A stretch of 64,000 bases of DNA from Clostridia bacterium (GTDB taxonomy: Bacteria; Bacillota; Clostridia; Oscillospirales; CAG-272): contig JAGAPG010000022.1 of the NCBI GenBank assembly GCA_017623355.1, forward strand, positions 62,001 through 126,000, in the 5' to 3' direction. Position numbers and translations under genes: made by a program. Below, in pieces: positions 17,527 to 26,674 of this stretch. The stretch's first letter is position 1, and every line of letters begins with the position of its first letter. Under the pieces are notes generated by a model that searched no databases, was not told the origin of the DNA, and saw only the letters and a list, made by a program, of their open reading frames with translations.

Positions 17527-20433
17527 ATGAAAAAAAGAATAATATCTGCATTCCTTGCGGTGCTTATGGCACTTTCCGTGTTCGCAACGGTGATAAGCGC
17601 GTTTAATCCCAAGGATTATCTTGATAAGACTTTGGGTGGCGAGATCAAGATAAAAAGTGATACATTCTCAAGCGTAGAAGCTTATCTTGAAAAAATGGAA
17701 GTGGTTCTTGAAAACGAAGATTTGAGAATGCATATGAGAAAAGAAACAGGTGAGTTCGCTATTGAAAATAAGATAACAGGCGAATACATCTTCTCAAATC
17801 CGTATGCAACAAATAACCGTGCAATAATAAGTCTTACATACCGTAACAATGAAACAAACGGTGAAGCAACGCTTGATTCTTATTCGGGAGCAGCAGCATT
17901 TGGACAGCTTATACATAATGATGCAAATCCTGATGACAACATTTACGAGATAACATTCCTTCTTGGAGAGATTGTAAGAAGCGCAAGAATCTTCCTTGAA
18001 ACCGCAAGTAATGAAAGAATGGTAGAAATCCAAAAGGCTGTAGTCGATAGATGGATCGAAGAATTTGGTTCTGTTGAGGCTGAAGGAACAGAGGGTGAAA
18101 ATAAAGGCCTCGAGCTTTCACAGTTCATCAACAACTATCTTACAGCATCAAGACTTTATGAGCTTGGCGGATTGGTTCGTGTTCCTGTTGAATATAACGG
18201 AGCAACGATCTATGAGCTTTATTATGAAACAGATAAAGACGGTGAGGACGGCGTAAAACTTGAATTTGCTCAAGACGAAAACGGCTTCACAATAATTCCC
18301 GAGGGCGCTCGTCCCGCTACTTGGATCTGTAAAGCAGACCTTACAGAGAAAAATATAAGACAAGCAGAGATCGTATACATATATTCAGGATATACAGAGC
18401 AAATGGTTCTTGATTATTATGACGAGATCTCATACGAGCCTAAATTCGGTATGCAGCAGGGTGCTTGCTTTGAAATTCCCGTTATATACACACTTACTGA
18501 AAACGGCTTCAAGATAAACGTTAACACAGAAAAGATGAAGTATGACACAGAGCTCTATCTTCCTCTTACACTTTCTGTCCTTCCTTATATGAACTCGGCT
18601 ACAACCGCGGATACAGGATACGCATTAGTTCCCGACGGAAGCGGAGCTATCATCAGATTTGAGGATAGAAACTCAGCTCCTACTACATATACAGTATACG
18701 GTTCTGACTTCGCATATAGCGATCTTTCATCTAAGAACAGTGTATTTGAAAAGGGTAGAGAGCAAAGCACAATGCCTATTTTCGGAAGCACTATTACAAC
18801 AGGCGAATACGATAAGGCATATTTTGCAGTTATCGAGAAGGGTGACACCTTGGCATCTATCAACTACATAAACGCTCCCAAGGCAGTTTATGCATCGTTT
18901 ACTATAGGTATTAAGGATAAATTCTCTATCGAAAACAACTATGCAGGCGGAAAAGAATCCGATACTACTGATATTACAACAGCCAGTGATTATTTCTACA
19001 AGGGCGATTGTACAGTAAATTACACAGTGCTTATGGACAAAGACCTTGCTCAAAAGCATCATATCGAAAATTCATACGGAACAACATACGTTGATATGGC
19101 TGAATGCTATAGAGATTACCTTATGAAAAAGGGTGATCTTAAAAAGCTAACAACATACGATGTAGACGAAAAGACAAAGATTTTCTTTGAGGTATTCGGT
19201 TCTATCGATGTAACAGAAAGAATTCTTACATTCCCTGTTACAGTAAGCCGTGAGCTTACAACATTTGATGATATAGTAACGATGTATAAGCAATTAAACG
19301 CATCGGGTGTTGGCAACGCAAGCTTTATTCTTACAGGCTTTGCAAATGGCGGACTTTCTTCATACTATCCTACACGTTTTAAGTGGGAAAAGTCAGTTGG
19401 CGGAGCTGAAGGATATGCAGATCTTATGGATTTTGCAAAGCAAGAGGGAATTGATGTTGCCTTGAACGTAGACTTTACCTACTCACAAGGACTCCGACTC
19501 TTCAGTGGCTTCTCATATAAGAAGACAGCAGCACTTACTGTTGAAGGAAGATATACTACAAAGCGTGAATACGACCCTGCTGAGCAGATACATAAGCGTA
19601 GCGGCGGAGTAGTTATCTCAACAACATCATTCGAGCTTGCTTATGAAAAGTTCATGAAGGATGCAAGCAAATACGATATAGATGTATTGGCAGCAAGAAC
19701 TCTTGGCTCTGATATAAGCTCCGACTTTGATGAAGAAGACGGATTTGTATTCAGAGAGCAGTCTAAGAATGAGATCGTAAATATGCTCTCACTCTTAAAC
19801 GGTCAGAGCGCAAGCTCACAATCAACCTACAAGCTTATTTTGGATAAGGGTAACGCATATTCTCTCAAGTATGCAAGCGCAATACTTAATACTCCTCTCG
19901 AGAGTAGTAATATGGCAGGTGCAGGTGAATCAGTTCCTTTTGTAGGAATGGTTCTTCACGGCTCTGTTGTATATGCAGGATCACCTATCAATATGGAGGG
20001 TGATGAGGATTATGCATTCTTAAAGTCACTTGAAAACGGCTCAGTTCTTTATTTCACACTTGCAATGCAGAATATTGAGCTTCTTAAATCTCACTTTGAG
20101 TATAATAAATATTATTCAATTGACTACGATCAATGGAAAACAACCATAGTTAAGATGTATAACGAATACAACGAGGTTATGGCAAGCAAGCAGACATCGT
20201 ATATCACAGAGCACGAATTCCTTAATGCAGAGAACGGATACAATACTACAAGAGTAGATGTTGTAGACGGTGAAGAGATAAGGGGCGAGCTTAACAACTC
20301 TAAGGTAGTAAGAGTTGAATATGAAAATAAGGAAGGCTTTATCCTTAACTACAATTCATATGATATTGAAGTTACATACAACGGCGAGGTAATTAGAATT
20401 CCTTCAATGCAATATGTAACTTACGTAGACTGA
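17527..20433 (+). CDS. DUF5696-family exported protein
   Basis: A 968-residue exported protein with a signal peptide (MKKRIISAFLAVLMALSVFA). The body fits the DUF5696 family, which is found beside carbohydrate ABC transporters in Firmicutes. A central region (VNLDFTYSQGLRLF-like pattern, here ALNVDFTYSQGLRLF at about residue 645) looks like part of a TIM-barrel fold as in glycoside hydrolases, but I cannot point to catalytic acids with certainty. No lipobox or anchor is visible. An AAAGGAG site precedes the ATG. Placement between NHL-TPR-YIP1 and the second permease pair argues for a role in the same glycan system; the function is unknown. Confidence 0.8.
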   Translation: MKKRIISAFLAVLMALSVFATVISAFNPKDYLDKTLGGEIKIKSDTFSSVEAYLEKMEVVLENEDLRMHMRKETGEFAIENKITGEYIFSNPYATNNRAIISLTYRNNETNGEATLDSYSGAAAFGQLIHNDANPDDNIYEITFLLGEIVRSARIFLETASNERMVEIQKAVVDRWIEEFGSVEAEGTEGENKGLELSQFINNYLTASRLYELGGLVRVPVEYNGATIYELYYETDKDGEDGVKLEFAQDENGFTIIPEGARPATWICKADLTEKNIRQAEIVYIYSGYTEQMVLDYYDEISYEPKFGMQQGACFEIPVIYTLTENGFKINVNTEKMKYDTELYLPLTLSVLPYMNSATTADTGYALVPDGSGAIIRFEDRNSAPTTYTVYGSDFAYSDLSSKNSVFEKGREQSTMPIFGSTITTGEYDKAYFAVIEKGDTLASINYINAPKAVYASFTIGIKDKFSIENNYAGGKESDTTDITTASDYFYKGDCTVNYTVLMDKDLAQKHHIENSYGTTYVDMAECYRDYLMKKGDLKKLTTYDVDEKTKIFFEVFGSIDVTERILTFPVTVSRELTTFDDIVTMYKQLNASGVGNASFILTGFANGGLSSYYPTRFKWEKSVGGAEGYADLMDFAKQEGIDVALNVDFTYSQGLRLFSGFSYKKTAALTVEGRYTTKREYDPAEQIHKRSGGVVISTTSFELAYEKFMKDASKYDIDVLAARTLGSDISSDFDEEDGFVFREQSKNEIVNMLSLLNGQSASSQSTYKLILDKGNAYSLKYASAILNTPLESSNMAGAGESVPFVGMVLHGSVVYAGSPINMEGDEDYAFLKSLENGSVLYFTLAMQNIELLKSHFEYNKYYSIDYDQWKTTIVKMYNEYNEVMASKQTSYITEHEFLNAENGYNTTRVDVVDGEEIRGELNNSKVVRVEYENKEGFILNYNSYDIEVTYNGEVIRIPSMQYVTYVD

Positions 20434-20450
20434 GAAAGGAGGAAAAATAA

Positions 20451-21425
20451 ATGAATTCATCGAATACATTACCGGTGCGTAAACGTAAGCGCCGTCTCTC
20501 GTTGACAACCAAGAAAGCAATTTCGGGTTGGATATTTGTTCTTCCTTTTATTCTCGGTATCATATTGGTATACGGACCTATAGTTTTTAAATCAATACAG
20601 ATATCATTTGTTGACCTTGCCGGAACGGCAAGCAGAGACGTAAAAGAGTTTGTTGGATTTGATAACTATAAAAGAATATTTGAGGAGGGAGCAAACTTCC
20701 TTGAAGCGATTATGAACGGTATTAAGGCTCTCATAATCCAAATCCCCTCGATCGTAATATTCTCACTCTTTATGGCAGTAATCCTTAATCAGAAAATGGC
20801 AGGCAGAACACTTTTCCGTGCAATATTCTTCCTTCCGGTTATTCTTTCAACAGGAGTTATTGCAGCAACAGATGCATCCAGTAACGCGCTTGCTAATATG
20901 GAAGCGGGTCAAATGGATGCAAATACAGGTGAAACAAGCTTTATGTCATCAATGGACCTTGCTACAATGCTTGGAAACATTCAAATGGGCTCGGCTCTTG
21001 TAGACATAGTTGTAAACCTTGTAAACGATATATTTGATATCATCAGCCGCTCAGGTGTACAGATGCTTATATTCCTCTCAGGACTTCAGTCAATATCTCC
21101 TTCGATATATGAGTCCTGTCAGATGGAAGGTGCTTCTGCTTGGGAAACCTTCTGGAAGATAACACTTCCGATGATCAGCCCGATGATCCTTGTAAACTCC
21201 ATTTACACAGTAATCGATGCATTTACTGCCCCCGATAACAACGTAATGCAGTACGTAGAGAAGCTTCTTCGCGGAGGAACATCAGGAACAGCCCTTGGTT
21301 CACCTATCGAGGCAGTTCAGGTTGGACACGCAATGATCTGGGTATATACCGCGCTTGTTTTGGTGGTTATCGTACTCGTGGCACTTATTATGAAGGCGTT
21401 CGTCTTCTATCAAAAGAGAGATTAA
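20451..21425 (+). CDS. Sugar ABC transporter permease, MalF/UgpA type (pair 2)
   Basis: A 324-residue permease with a basic N-terminus (RKRKRRLSLTTKK) and about six membrane helices. The EAA loop CQMEGASAWETFWKITLPMI is clear. An unusually long loop (about residues 145-180, rich in Asn, Met and Thr: MEAGQMDANTGETSFMSS) lies between helices. This is the MalF-like half of the second permease pair in the operon. It has an AAAGGAGG ribosome site. It lacks close sequence likeness to the pair 1 permease, so it is not a recent duplicate. Confidence 0.88.
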   Translation: MNSSNTLPVRKRKRRLSLTTKKAISGWIFVLPFILGIILVYGPIVFKSIQISFVDLAGTASRDVKEFVGFDNYKRIFEEGANFLEAIMNGIKALIIQIPSIVIFSLFMAVILNQKMAGRTLFRAIFFLPVILSTGVIAATDASSNALANMEAGQMDANTGETSFMSSMDLATMLGNIQMGSALVDIVVNLVNDIFDIISRSGVQMLIFLSGLQSISPSIYESCQMEGASAWETFWKITLPMISPMILVNSIYTVIDAFTAPDNNVMQYVEKLLRGGTSGTALGSPIEAVQVGHAMIWVYTALVLVVIVLVALIMKAFVFYQKRD

Positions 21426-21437
21426 GGAGGGCTGACG

Positions 21438-22481
21438 ATGGATAATACACCTAAAATAAAAAAGGAATCTAAGAATAAGATTCGTGTAGAATTTGAAAGA
21501 GCTCCTCTTTGGATAAGAATAAAATCAAAATTCTTCTCTTTAAATTTTCTTAAAAACGTTGTTTACGTAATATTCAGATACATACTTCTTATAGGCGTAT
21601 CATACGTAATACTTAACCCTTATATCAAAAAGATATTCGGTTCATTTATGTCACCGACTGACTTCCAGAATCCGAAGGTAATTTTGATATCAGCAGATCC
21701 TACATTAGACCAATATAAGTACATTATATTGGAAAACGGATATCTCCAATCGATTTTGAAAACGTTTTTGATAGCGGCAAGTATAGCTCTTATAGAAACT
21801 ATAGTCTGCGCGCTCGTTGCATACGGACTTTCAAAATTCAAATTCAAGGGCAATTCACTTGTGTTCTTGCTCGTTGTAGCAACTCTTATGATTCCCCGTG
21901 ATGCAATAAGACACTCGATGATGCTCTTCTTCCAATGCTTTGGAGAATCTAACCCGATCGGTTTGTTGCTTTCTAAGCTTGATCCTAATTATTCGGATGC
22001 TTGGATACAAGGAACGTTTATACCAAGATATATACTCGCATTCTTGGGACTCGGCTTTAAGAACGGACTATTCATCTTTATGCTAAGACAGTTCTTCCGC
22101 GGAGTACCTGATGAGCTTGAGGAATCCGCATACGTTGACGGTTCTAACACATTCAGAACCTTCTTCAGTATCATTCTTCCAATCTCAATACCGATGCTTA
22201 TTACGGTATTTATTTTCTCATTCTCATGGCAATGGACAGATAACTTCTATTCAGATATATTCTTTACAGCTCTTGAGCCACCGGGAACAGCATACGATCT
22301 CGTATCAAAGATGCCCCCAACACTCACAGATATGATAAAGAATATCGAAAGAAAGACAATGTATCAATCAACTGTTGTTGGTACATCTACAATCCTTATC
22401 GCGCTTCCGCTTATCATTATGTATTGCTTCTTGCAGAACAGAATCGTACAAGGCGTTGAGCGTAGCGGTATTGTTGGTTAA
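21438..22481 (+). CDS. Sugar ABC transporter permease, MalG/UgpE type (pair 2)
   Basis: A 347-residue permease, slightly long for the MalG type because of a roughly 40-residue charged N-terminal segment before the first helix. The EAA loop ESAYVDGSNTFRTFFSIILP is present. It is the last gene of the operon and is followed by a strong terminator. It should pair with the preceding permease and use the same distant ATPase. Confidence 0.88.
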   Translation: MDNTPKIKKESKNKIRVEFERAPLWIRIKSKFFSLNFLKNVVYVIFRYILLIGVSYVILNPYIKKIFGSFMSPTDFQNPKVILISADPTLDQYKYIILENGYLQSILKTFLIAASIALIETIVCALVAYGLSKFKFKGNSLVFLLVVATLMIPRDAIRHSMMLFFQCFGESNPIGLLLSKLDPNYSDAWIQGTFIPRYILAFLGLGFKNGLFIFMLRQFFRGVPDELEESAYVDGSNTFRTFFSIILPISIPMLITVFIFSFSWQWTDNFYSDIFFTALEPPGTAYDLVSKMPPTLTDMIKNIERKTMYQSTVVGTSTILIALPLIIMYCFLQNRIVQGVERSGIVG

Positions 22482-22491
22482 TATCTTAAAC

Positions 22492-22526
22492 AAAAATGGA
22501 ACTCTTATGAGTTCCATTTTTTATTC
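22492..22526 (+). terminator. Terminator of the sugar-transport operon
   Basis: Perfect 13-bp stem AAAAATGGAACTC / GAGTTCCATTTTT with a TTAT loop and a T-run. Confidence 0.93.
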
Positions 22527-22538
22527 TTTAATTAAAAC

Positions 22539-22571
22539 AAAAAATCGGACACAGAGTGCCCGAATTTTTAG
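22539..22571 (-). terminator. Terminator of the minus-strand membrane-protein gene
   Basis: On the minus strand a stem of AAATTCGG type with one mismatch, loop CTCTG, is followed by a run of T. It lies directly after the stop codon of the convergent gene. Confidence 0.72.
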
Positions 22572-24287
22572 TTAACTTAAAAAATCCCACAAATTTATTT
22601 CATAAATGCGATCAATATCCGTTTTTGTGGCTTTTACATGAATAATATCTCCGCTTTGAACGAGCATAAGGCTTTCATCAGCCGAAACTGCTTTTTTGAA
22701 AACACAATTCTGATCGCCGTAGATCGCACTTATGTAGATAGTATCATTAGCAATTCTTACATCAGTAACCGTAATATCAGCATCAACATCGTATATGTCA
22801 ATTGAAATGTCGGGCGTTGAAGATGAGATTTTACCCTCGCTTATCAAAAGCTTGTTGTAAGCCTCGATTGCCTTTTCCTGAGTTGTATCGGTGGCCACGA
22901 TGCTGTATTGCTCAACGTTTACAAGAGCATAAAGCTTAACAAGTCCGCCGGCATCCTTAAGAACCATAATATATGTAGCTTCACCTGAAACATTTATAAG
23001 AGCAGGGAAAGAAGCTGTATATCCCTTTTCCTGAACCTCACCCTCGGCAGCAGCCATAGCGGAATGCTCTTCAGCTCCTATAACAGGATAGAATTTATAT
23101 TCGCCTGTGCGCGCGTTTGTCAGTATAAATCCGATATTACTTTTGTCATTGTTTACAGATGTAACACCTGTGTAATACCAAACGTCGTCCCCGATAATAA
23201 CATATCCGAAATCATCGGTTGTTTGCTTACAGTCCTTGTTTCCGAAAATACTGTTGAAAAAGCCACCCGAAAGCGTACCCTTCCAATTGTATTTGTCACA
23301 TGCAAGATATCCGTCATATACCTCATCGATCCAAGCAGGAGTGTTTTCTACAGAGTAAAGCTCCGAATTTCCCGTGCAGGGGTCAAATATAATAACCTCA
23401 TTAACGTCCATAGCACCGAAAATTCCAACCTGAGGCTTCATACAAGGAACAATAAATACAGGGTTGCCGTTATCGTCTATTTCAAATCTTGCATCACCGA
23501 AGATCTTTGTCGGATATGAAAAACGAAGCTTTCTTTCAAGGTCGTCACTGAAATATCCGCTTTCAACATATTTAAGAGGCTTTTCAAGCTCTATATATTC
23601 GGCAGTATTCTGAACGGGATCGACCATAACATATCCGGGAACGCCGTTATCCTTGTTTCCGATCCATTTAAATAAATCGGCGTATTCCAAATTTGCAACC
23701 TTCTTTGGAGTTCCTAAATAGTTTATCTGACTGTAATTTTCCGATACCTCATACTGTGAAACTACATCCGAGAGAGAGCCGAGCGTCCTGCTTCCGATTA
23801 TTTTTGCCGTATCGGTATCCATTAAAGCAATATGCGTTACCTTACTTGTCTCGGGCATATCGGTCTTGAATTCCGCATCTGTAACGCTTATAACGTTAGC
23901 ATAGGAATGAGCATTGAATACTCTTGACGAGAAAAGGCCGCCTAAAATCAAAACGGCAAAGGGAATTGCGCATATAAGAATTATAGGGAAGCGAAGCTTC
24001 TGTTTGCTTTTTGCAACTTTAAATTTGTTTTCATCCTTTTTTGGAAATACGACGTGCTTTTTTGTTATTACAAGCTTGACTTTTATAAAAAAGCCTTTTA
24101 TATCATACTTGAAATAGTAGATCGGTAAAACGCCAAGCAATAATACAAAAGATAAGTAAAACCAAAAGCCGACACTGAAAATATTAAGAGCGGGCATGGT
24201 AAGATAATAAATTATAAATGCAATAAAAAGCATAATAGCGTATGCGATAATATAAGAAACTATCTTCTTTTTCTTTGGATTTTCCAT
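22572..24287 (-). CDS. Conserved membrane protein of unknown function
   Basis: A 571-residue protein with two N-terminal membrane helices (about residues 8-30 and 38-58), a basic cytoplasmic loop (to about 95) and a third helix (about 100-120). A large extracellular part of about 450 residues follows. Recognisable stretches such as IGSRTLGSLSDVVSQYEVS and FFNSIFGNKDCKQTTDDFG resemble a family of large Firmicutes membrane proteins annotated inconsistently (cell-shape or CvpA-like); no function is established. It is transcribed towards the end of the sugar operon and has its own terminator. It follows the asd operon on the same strand, separated by a weak terminator. Confidence 0.75.
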   Translation of the reverse strand: MENPKKKKIVSYIIAYAIMLFIAFIIYYLTMPALNIFSVGFWFYLSFVLLLGVLPIYYFKYDIKGFFIKVKLVITKKHVVFPKKDENKFKVAKSKQKLRFPIILICAIPFAVLILGGLFSSRVFNAHSYANVISVTDAEFKTDMPETSKVTHIALMDTDTAKIIGSRTLGSLSDVVSQYEVSENYSQINYLGTPKKVANLEYADLFKWIGNKDNGVPGYVMVDPVQNTAEYIELEKPLKYVESGYFSDDLERKLRFSYPTKIFGDARFEIDDNGNPVFIVPCMKPQVGIFGAMDVNEVIIFDPCTGNSELYSVENTPAWIDEVYDGYLACDKYNWKGTLSGGFFNSIFGNKDCKQTTDDFGYVIIGDDVWYYTGVTSVNNDKSNIGFILTNARTGEYKFYPVIGAEEHSAMAAAEGEVQEKGYTASFPALINVSGEATYIMVLKDAGGLVKLYALVNVEQYSIVATDTTQEKAIEAYNKLLISEGKISSSTPDISIDIYDVDADITVTDVRIANDTIYISAIYGDQNCVFKKAVSADESLMLVQSGDIIHVKATKTDIDRIYEINLWDFLS

Positions 24288-24310
24288 TAAGCAATCTCCT
24301 TTAAACAGAA

Positions 24311-24336
24311 AATCCCACAGATTGCTCTGTGGGCTA
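24311..24336 (-). terminator. Weak terminator after asd
   Basis: Stem CCCACAGA / TCTGTGGG with loop TTGC lies between asd and the next minus-strand gene; on the minus strand it is followed by ATTTTCTGTTT, a modest T-run, so read-through is possible. Confidence 0.65.
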
Positions 24337-24343
24337 AAATGAT

Positions 24344-25345
24344 TTATTTTATAAGAGCCTCAGCGATTTGAATAGCATTAGTAGCAGCGCCCTTACGCAC
24401 TTGGTCACCACAGCACCAAAGTGTTATAGCATTGTCAAATACGAGATCCTTACGAATTCTTCCTACATAAACAAGGTCTTGATCGGAAGTAACGAGAGGC
24501 ATCGGATAAAGCTTGTTTTCGCCGTCATCGTAGAGCTTGCAGCCGTCAGCGCTTGCAATAGCCTCGCGAACCTGCTCAACCGTAAGGTTATCTTCAGTAA
24601 CAACAGTGACGGAAATGGAGTGAGAACGAACTACAGGAACTCTTACACAAGTACAAGTAACCTTGAGCTCGGGCAAGTGAAGTATCTTTCTGCCCTCGTT
24701 CTGCATTTTCATCTCCTCGGTTGTGTAGCCGTTTTCGCCAAATGAACCGATGTGAGGAATAACATTTTCAGCAATCTGATATTGGAACACCTCGTTTTTG
24801 ATTTCTGTGCCGTTTATAATAGCCTTCATCTGATCCTCAAGCTCAACAGGACCTTGCGCGCCAGCACCGCTTGTTGCTTGATATGTGGAGGCTACCATTC
24901 CCTTTATCTTTGAGAGCTTGTTTAATGCATTTACAGCAACGAGGGTGATTATAGTTGAGCAGTTCGGATTAGAAATAATACCCTTGTTTTTCTTTACATC
25001 CTCTGCGTTTATTTCCGGAACTACAAGCGGAACATCATCGCACATACGGAAGGCACTTGAGTTATCAACAAATACAGCGCCGGCCTTTACGATATCGTCA
25101 GCAAATTTCTTGGCAACTGCGTTTGAAGCAGCTCCGAGAACAATATCAAGTCCCTCAAAAGCACCGAAATCAGCAAGCTTTATAGTAATTTCTTCGCCTT
25201 TAAAGCTTACTTTTTTACCAACACTTCTTTCACTTGCCAAAAGTCTTAATTCATTTACAGGAAAATTTCTTTCCTCAAGGATGCGGAGCATCTCACGTCC
25301 TACAGCACCTGTTGCGCCGAGAATACCTACATTATATTTTTTCAT
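24344..25345 (-). CDS. asd: Aspartate-semialdehyde dehydrogenase
   Basis: A 333-residue NADP-dependent enzyme reducing aspartyl phosphate to aspartate semialdehyde, the common precursor of threonine, methionine and lysine. It shows the nucleotide-binding GILGATGAVGREML, the active-site SNPNCSTI with the catalytic Cys, and QATSGAGAQG. Length is standard. It is third in the hom-lysC-asd operon, and its ATG overlaps the lysC stop codon (ATGA), implying translational coupling. Confidence 0.96.
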   Translation of the reverse strand: MKKYNVGILGATGAVGREMLRILEERNFPVNELRLLASERSVGKKVSFKGEEITIKLADFGAFEGLDIVLGAASNAVAKKFADDIVKAGAVFVDNSSAFRMCDDVPLVVPEINAEDVKKNKGIISNPNCSTIITLVAVNALNKLSKIKGMVASTYQATSGAGAQGPVELEDQMKAIINGTEIKNEVFQYQIAENVIPHIGSFGENGYTTEEMKMQNEGRKILHLPELKVTCTCVRVPVVRSHSISVTVVTEDNLTVEQVREAIASADGCKLYDDGENKLYPMPLVTSDQDLVYVGRIRKDLVFDNAITLWCCGDQVRKGAATNAIQIAEALIK

Positions 25346-26670
25346 TCTTCTACCTCACTGAGATTATAAAGTACTTTAATTGTTTTTGCGTAATCCTTAT
25401 CGTCAACACCAACGATGATGTTAAGCTCGTCAGCGCCCTGTTCGATAACTCTGATATTGATATCGTTATTTCCGAGAGCAGTAAATATCTTTCCTGAAAT
25501 ACCGATATTTGAAGCAAGCTTTCTGCCAACGATAGCGATAAGGCTGATATCGTTTGCAATCTTGATGCTGTCAGGAGCAACCTTTTCATTTATACGGGTT
25601 ATAAGCTCGTGCAAATGAGGCTCAATATCAGCGGAAGCAACGATTATAGAGAAGGAATCGATACTGCTTGGTATATGCTCAATGGAAATACCGAGCTTTT
25701 CAAATACCTCAAGAGTTTTTCTGATATATCCAAGCTCCTCGTTCATTCTGTTCTTTGCGATAGTAATGATAGAGTAGTGCTTTTTGCCTGAAATACCGGT
25801 TATAAAGTGAGATTTCTTTTCTTCCTCTGTTTCGTCAAAGGATTCCATAACGAGAGTTCCTGGGGCGGTCATATCGTTTGTGTTCTTTATATAAAGAGGA
25901 ATATTCTTGCTTCTTACAGGGAATACGGTTTCCTCATGAAGAACCTCAGCACCCATATATGAAAGCTCACGAAGCTCAGCAAACGTAACCTTTTCTATAG
26001 GTCTTGGATTAGCAACTATTCTTGGGTCAACAGCCATAATACCCGAAACATCAGTCCAGTTTTCATACATATCAGCATCAATAGCTGCAGCAGCGATAGC
26101 ACCGGTGATATCGCTTCCGCCGCGAGAGAATGTCTTAACGCCTCCGTCAAGCATAGAGCCGTAGAAGCCCGGAACAACGATCTTTTTATTTTTTGCAACA
26201 ATGGCAGCAAGGTTTTCATAGGATTTATCAAAGTTTACCTTGCCGTTGTAATCAAAAATAAGCCAATCAGCGCTGTCAACAAAGGTGAAGCCAAGATATT
26301 CAGCCATAAGCTTAGCATTCAAATATTCGCCTCTTGAAACGATATAGTCAACGCTTGTTTTTTTGTTGAGATTAGCCTTGATAGCATTAAGCTCGGCATC
26401 AATATCCTGCTTAAGAGCGCAGGTCTCAGCAATAGCCTTGTATCTTTCAGCTATCTTTTCAAAAACATCATCAAACGGAGCGTTATATTTAATATGTGCG
26501 TGTAAAATATAGAGAAGGTCAGTAACCTTCGTATCACCGCTGAATCTTTTTCCGGGAGCCGAAACAACTACAACAGCTCGTGATTTATCAGCGTTTATAA
26601 TATTTTTAACCTTTGCGAAGTTTTCACCCGAAGCGAGTGAAGAGCCTCCGAATTTAACAACCTTCAACAT
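25342..26670 (-). CDS. lysC: Aspartokinase
   Basis: A 442-residue aspartate kinase that commits aspartate to the threonine/lysine/methionine pathway. The N-terminal KFGGSSLA motif, FSRGGSDITGA and the GAEVLHEETVFPV segment define the kinase domain. The last roughly 150 residues form tandem ACT domains expected to bind amino-acid effectors. I start it at 26670 because MLKVVKFGGSS is the family N-terminus and GAGGAAT lies at the right distance; an in-frame ATG 39 nt further upstream lies inside hom and adds an atypical extension. It begins 4 bp after hom. It is monofunctional, since hom is a separate gene. Confidence 0.95.
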   Translation of the reverse strand: MLKVVKFGGSSLASGENFAKVKNIINADKSRAVVVVSAPGKRFSGDTKVTDLLYILHAHIKYNAPFDDVFEKIAERYKAIAETCALKQDIDAELNAIKANLNKKTSVDYIVSRGEYLNAKLMAEYLGFTFVDSADWLIFDYNGKVNFDKSYENLAAIVAKNKKIVVPGFYGSMLDGGVKTFSRGGSDITGAIAAAAIDADMYENWTDVSGIMAVDPRIVANPRPIEKVTFAELRELSYMGAEVLHEETVFPVRSKNIPLYIKNTNDMTAPGTLVMESFDETEEEKKSHFITGISGKKHYSIITIAKNRMNEELGYIRKTLEVFEKLGISIEHIPSSIDSFSIIVASADIEPHLHELITRINEKVAPDSIKIANDISLIAIVGRKLASNIGISGKIFTALGNNDINIRVIEQGADELNIIVGVDDKDYAKTIKVLYNLSEVEE

Positions 26671-26674
26671 AAAA

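Noticed and set aside
24885..25361. 158-codon plus-strand frame opposite asd
   Set aside because: Antisense to a certain gene, no family match, no ribosome site.
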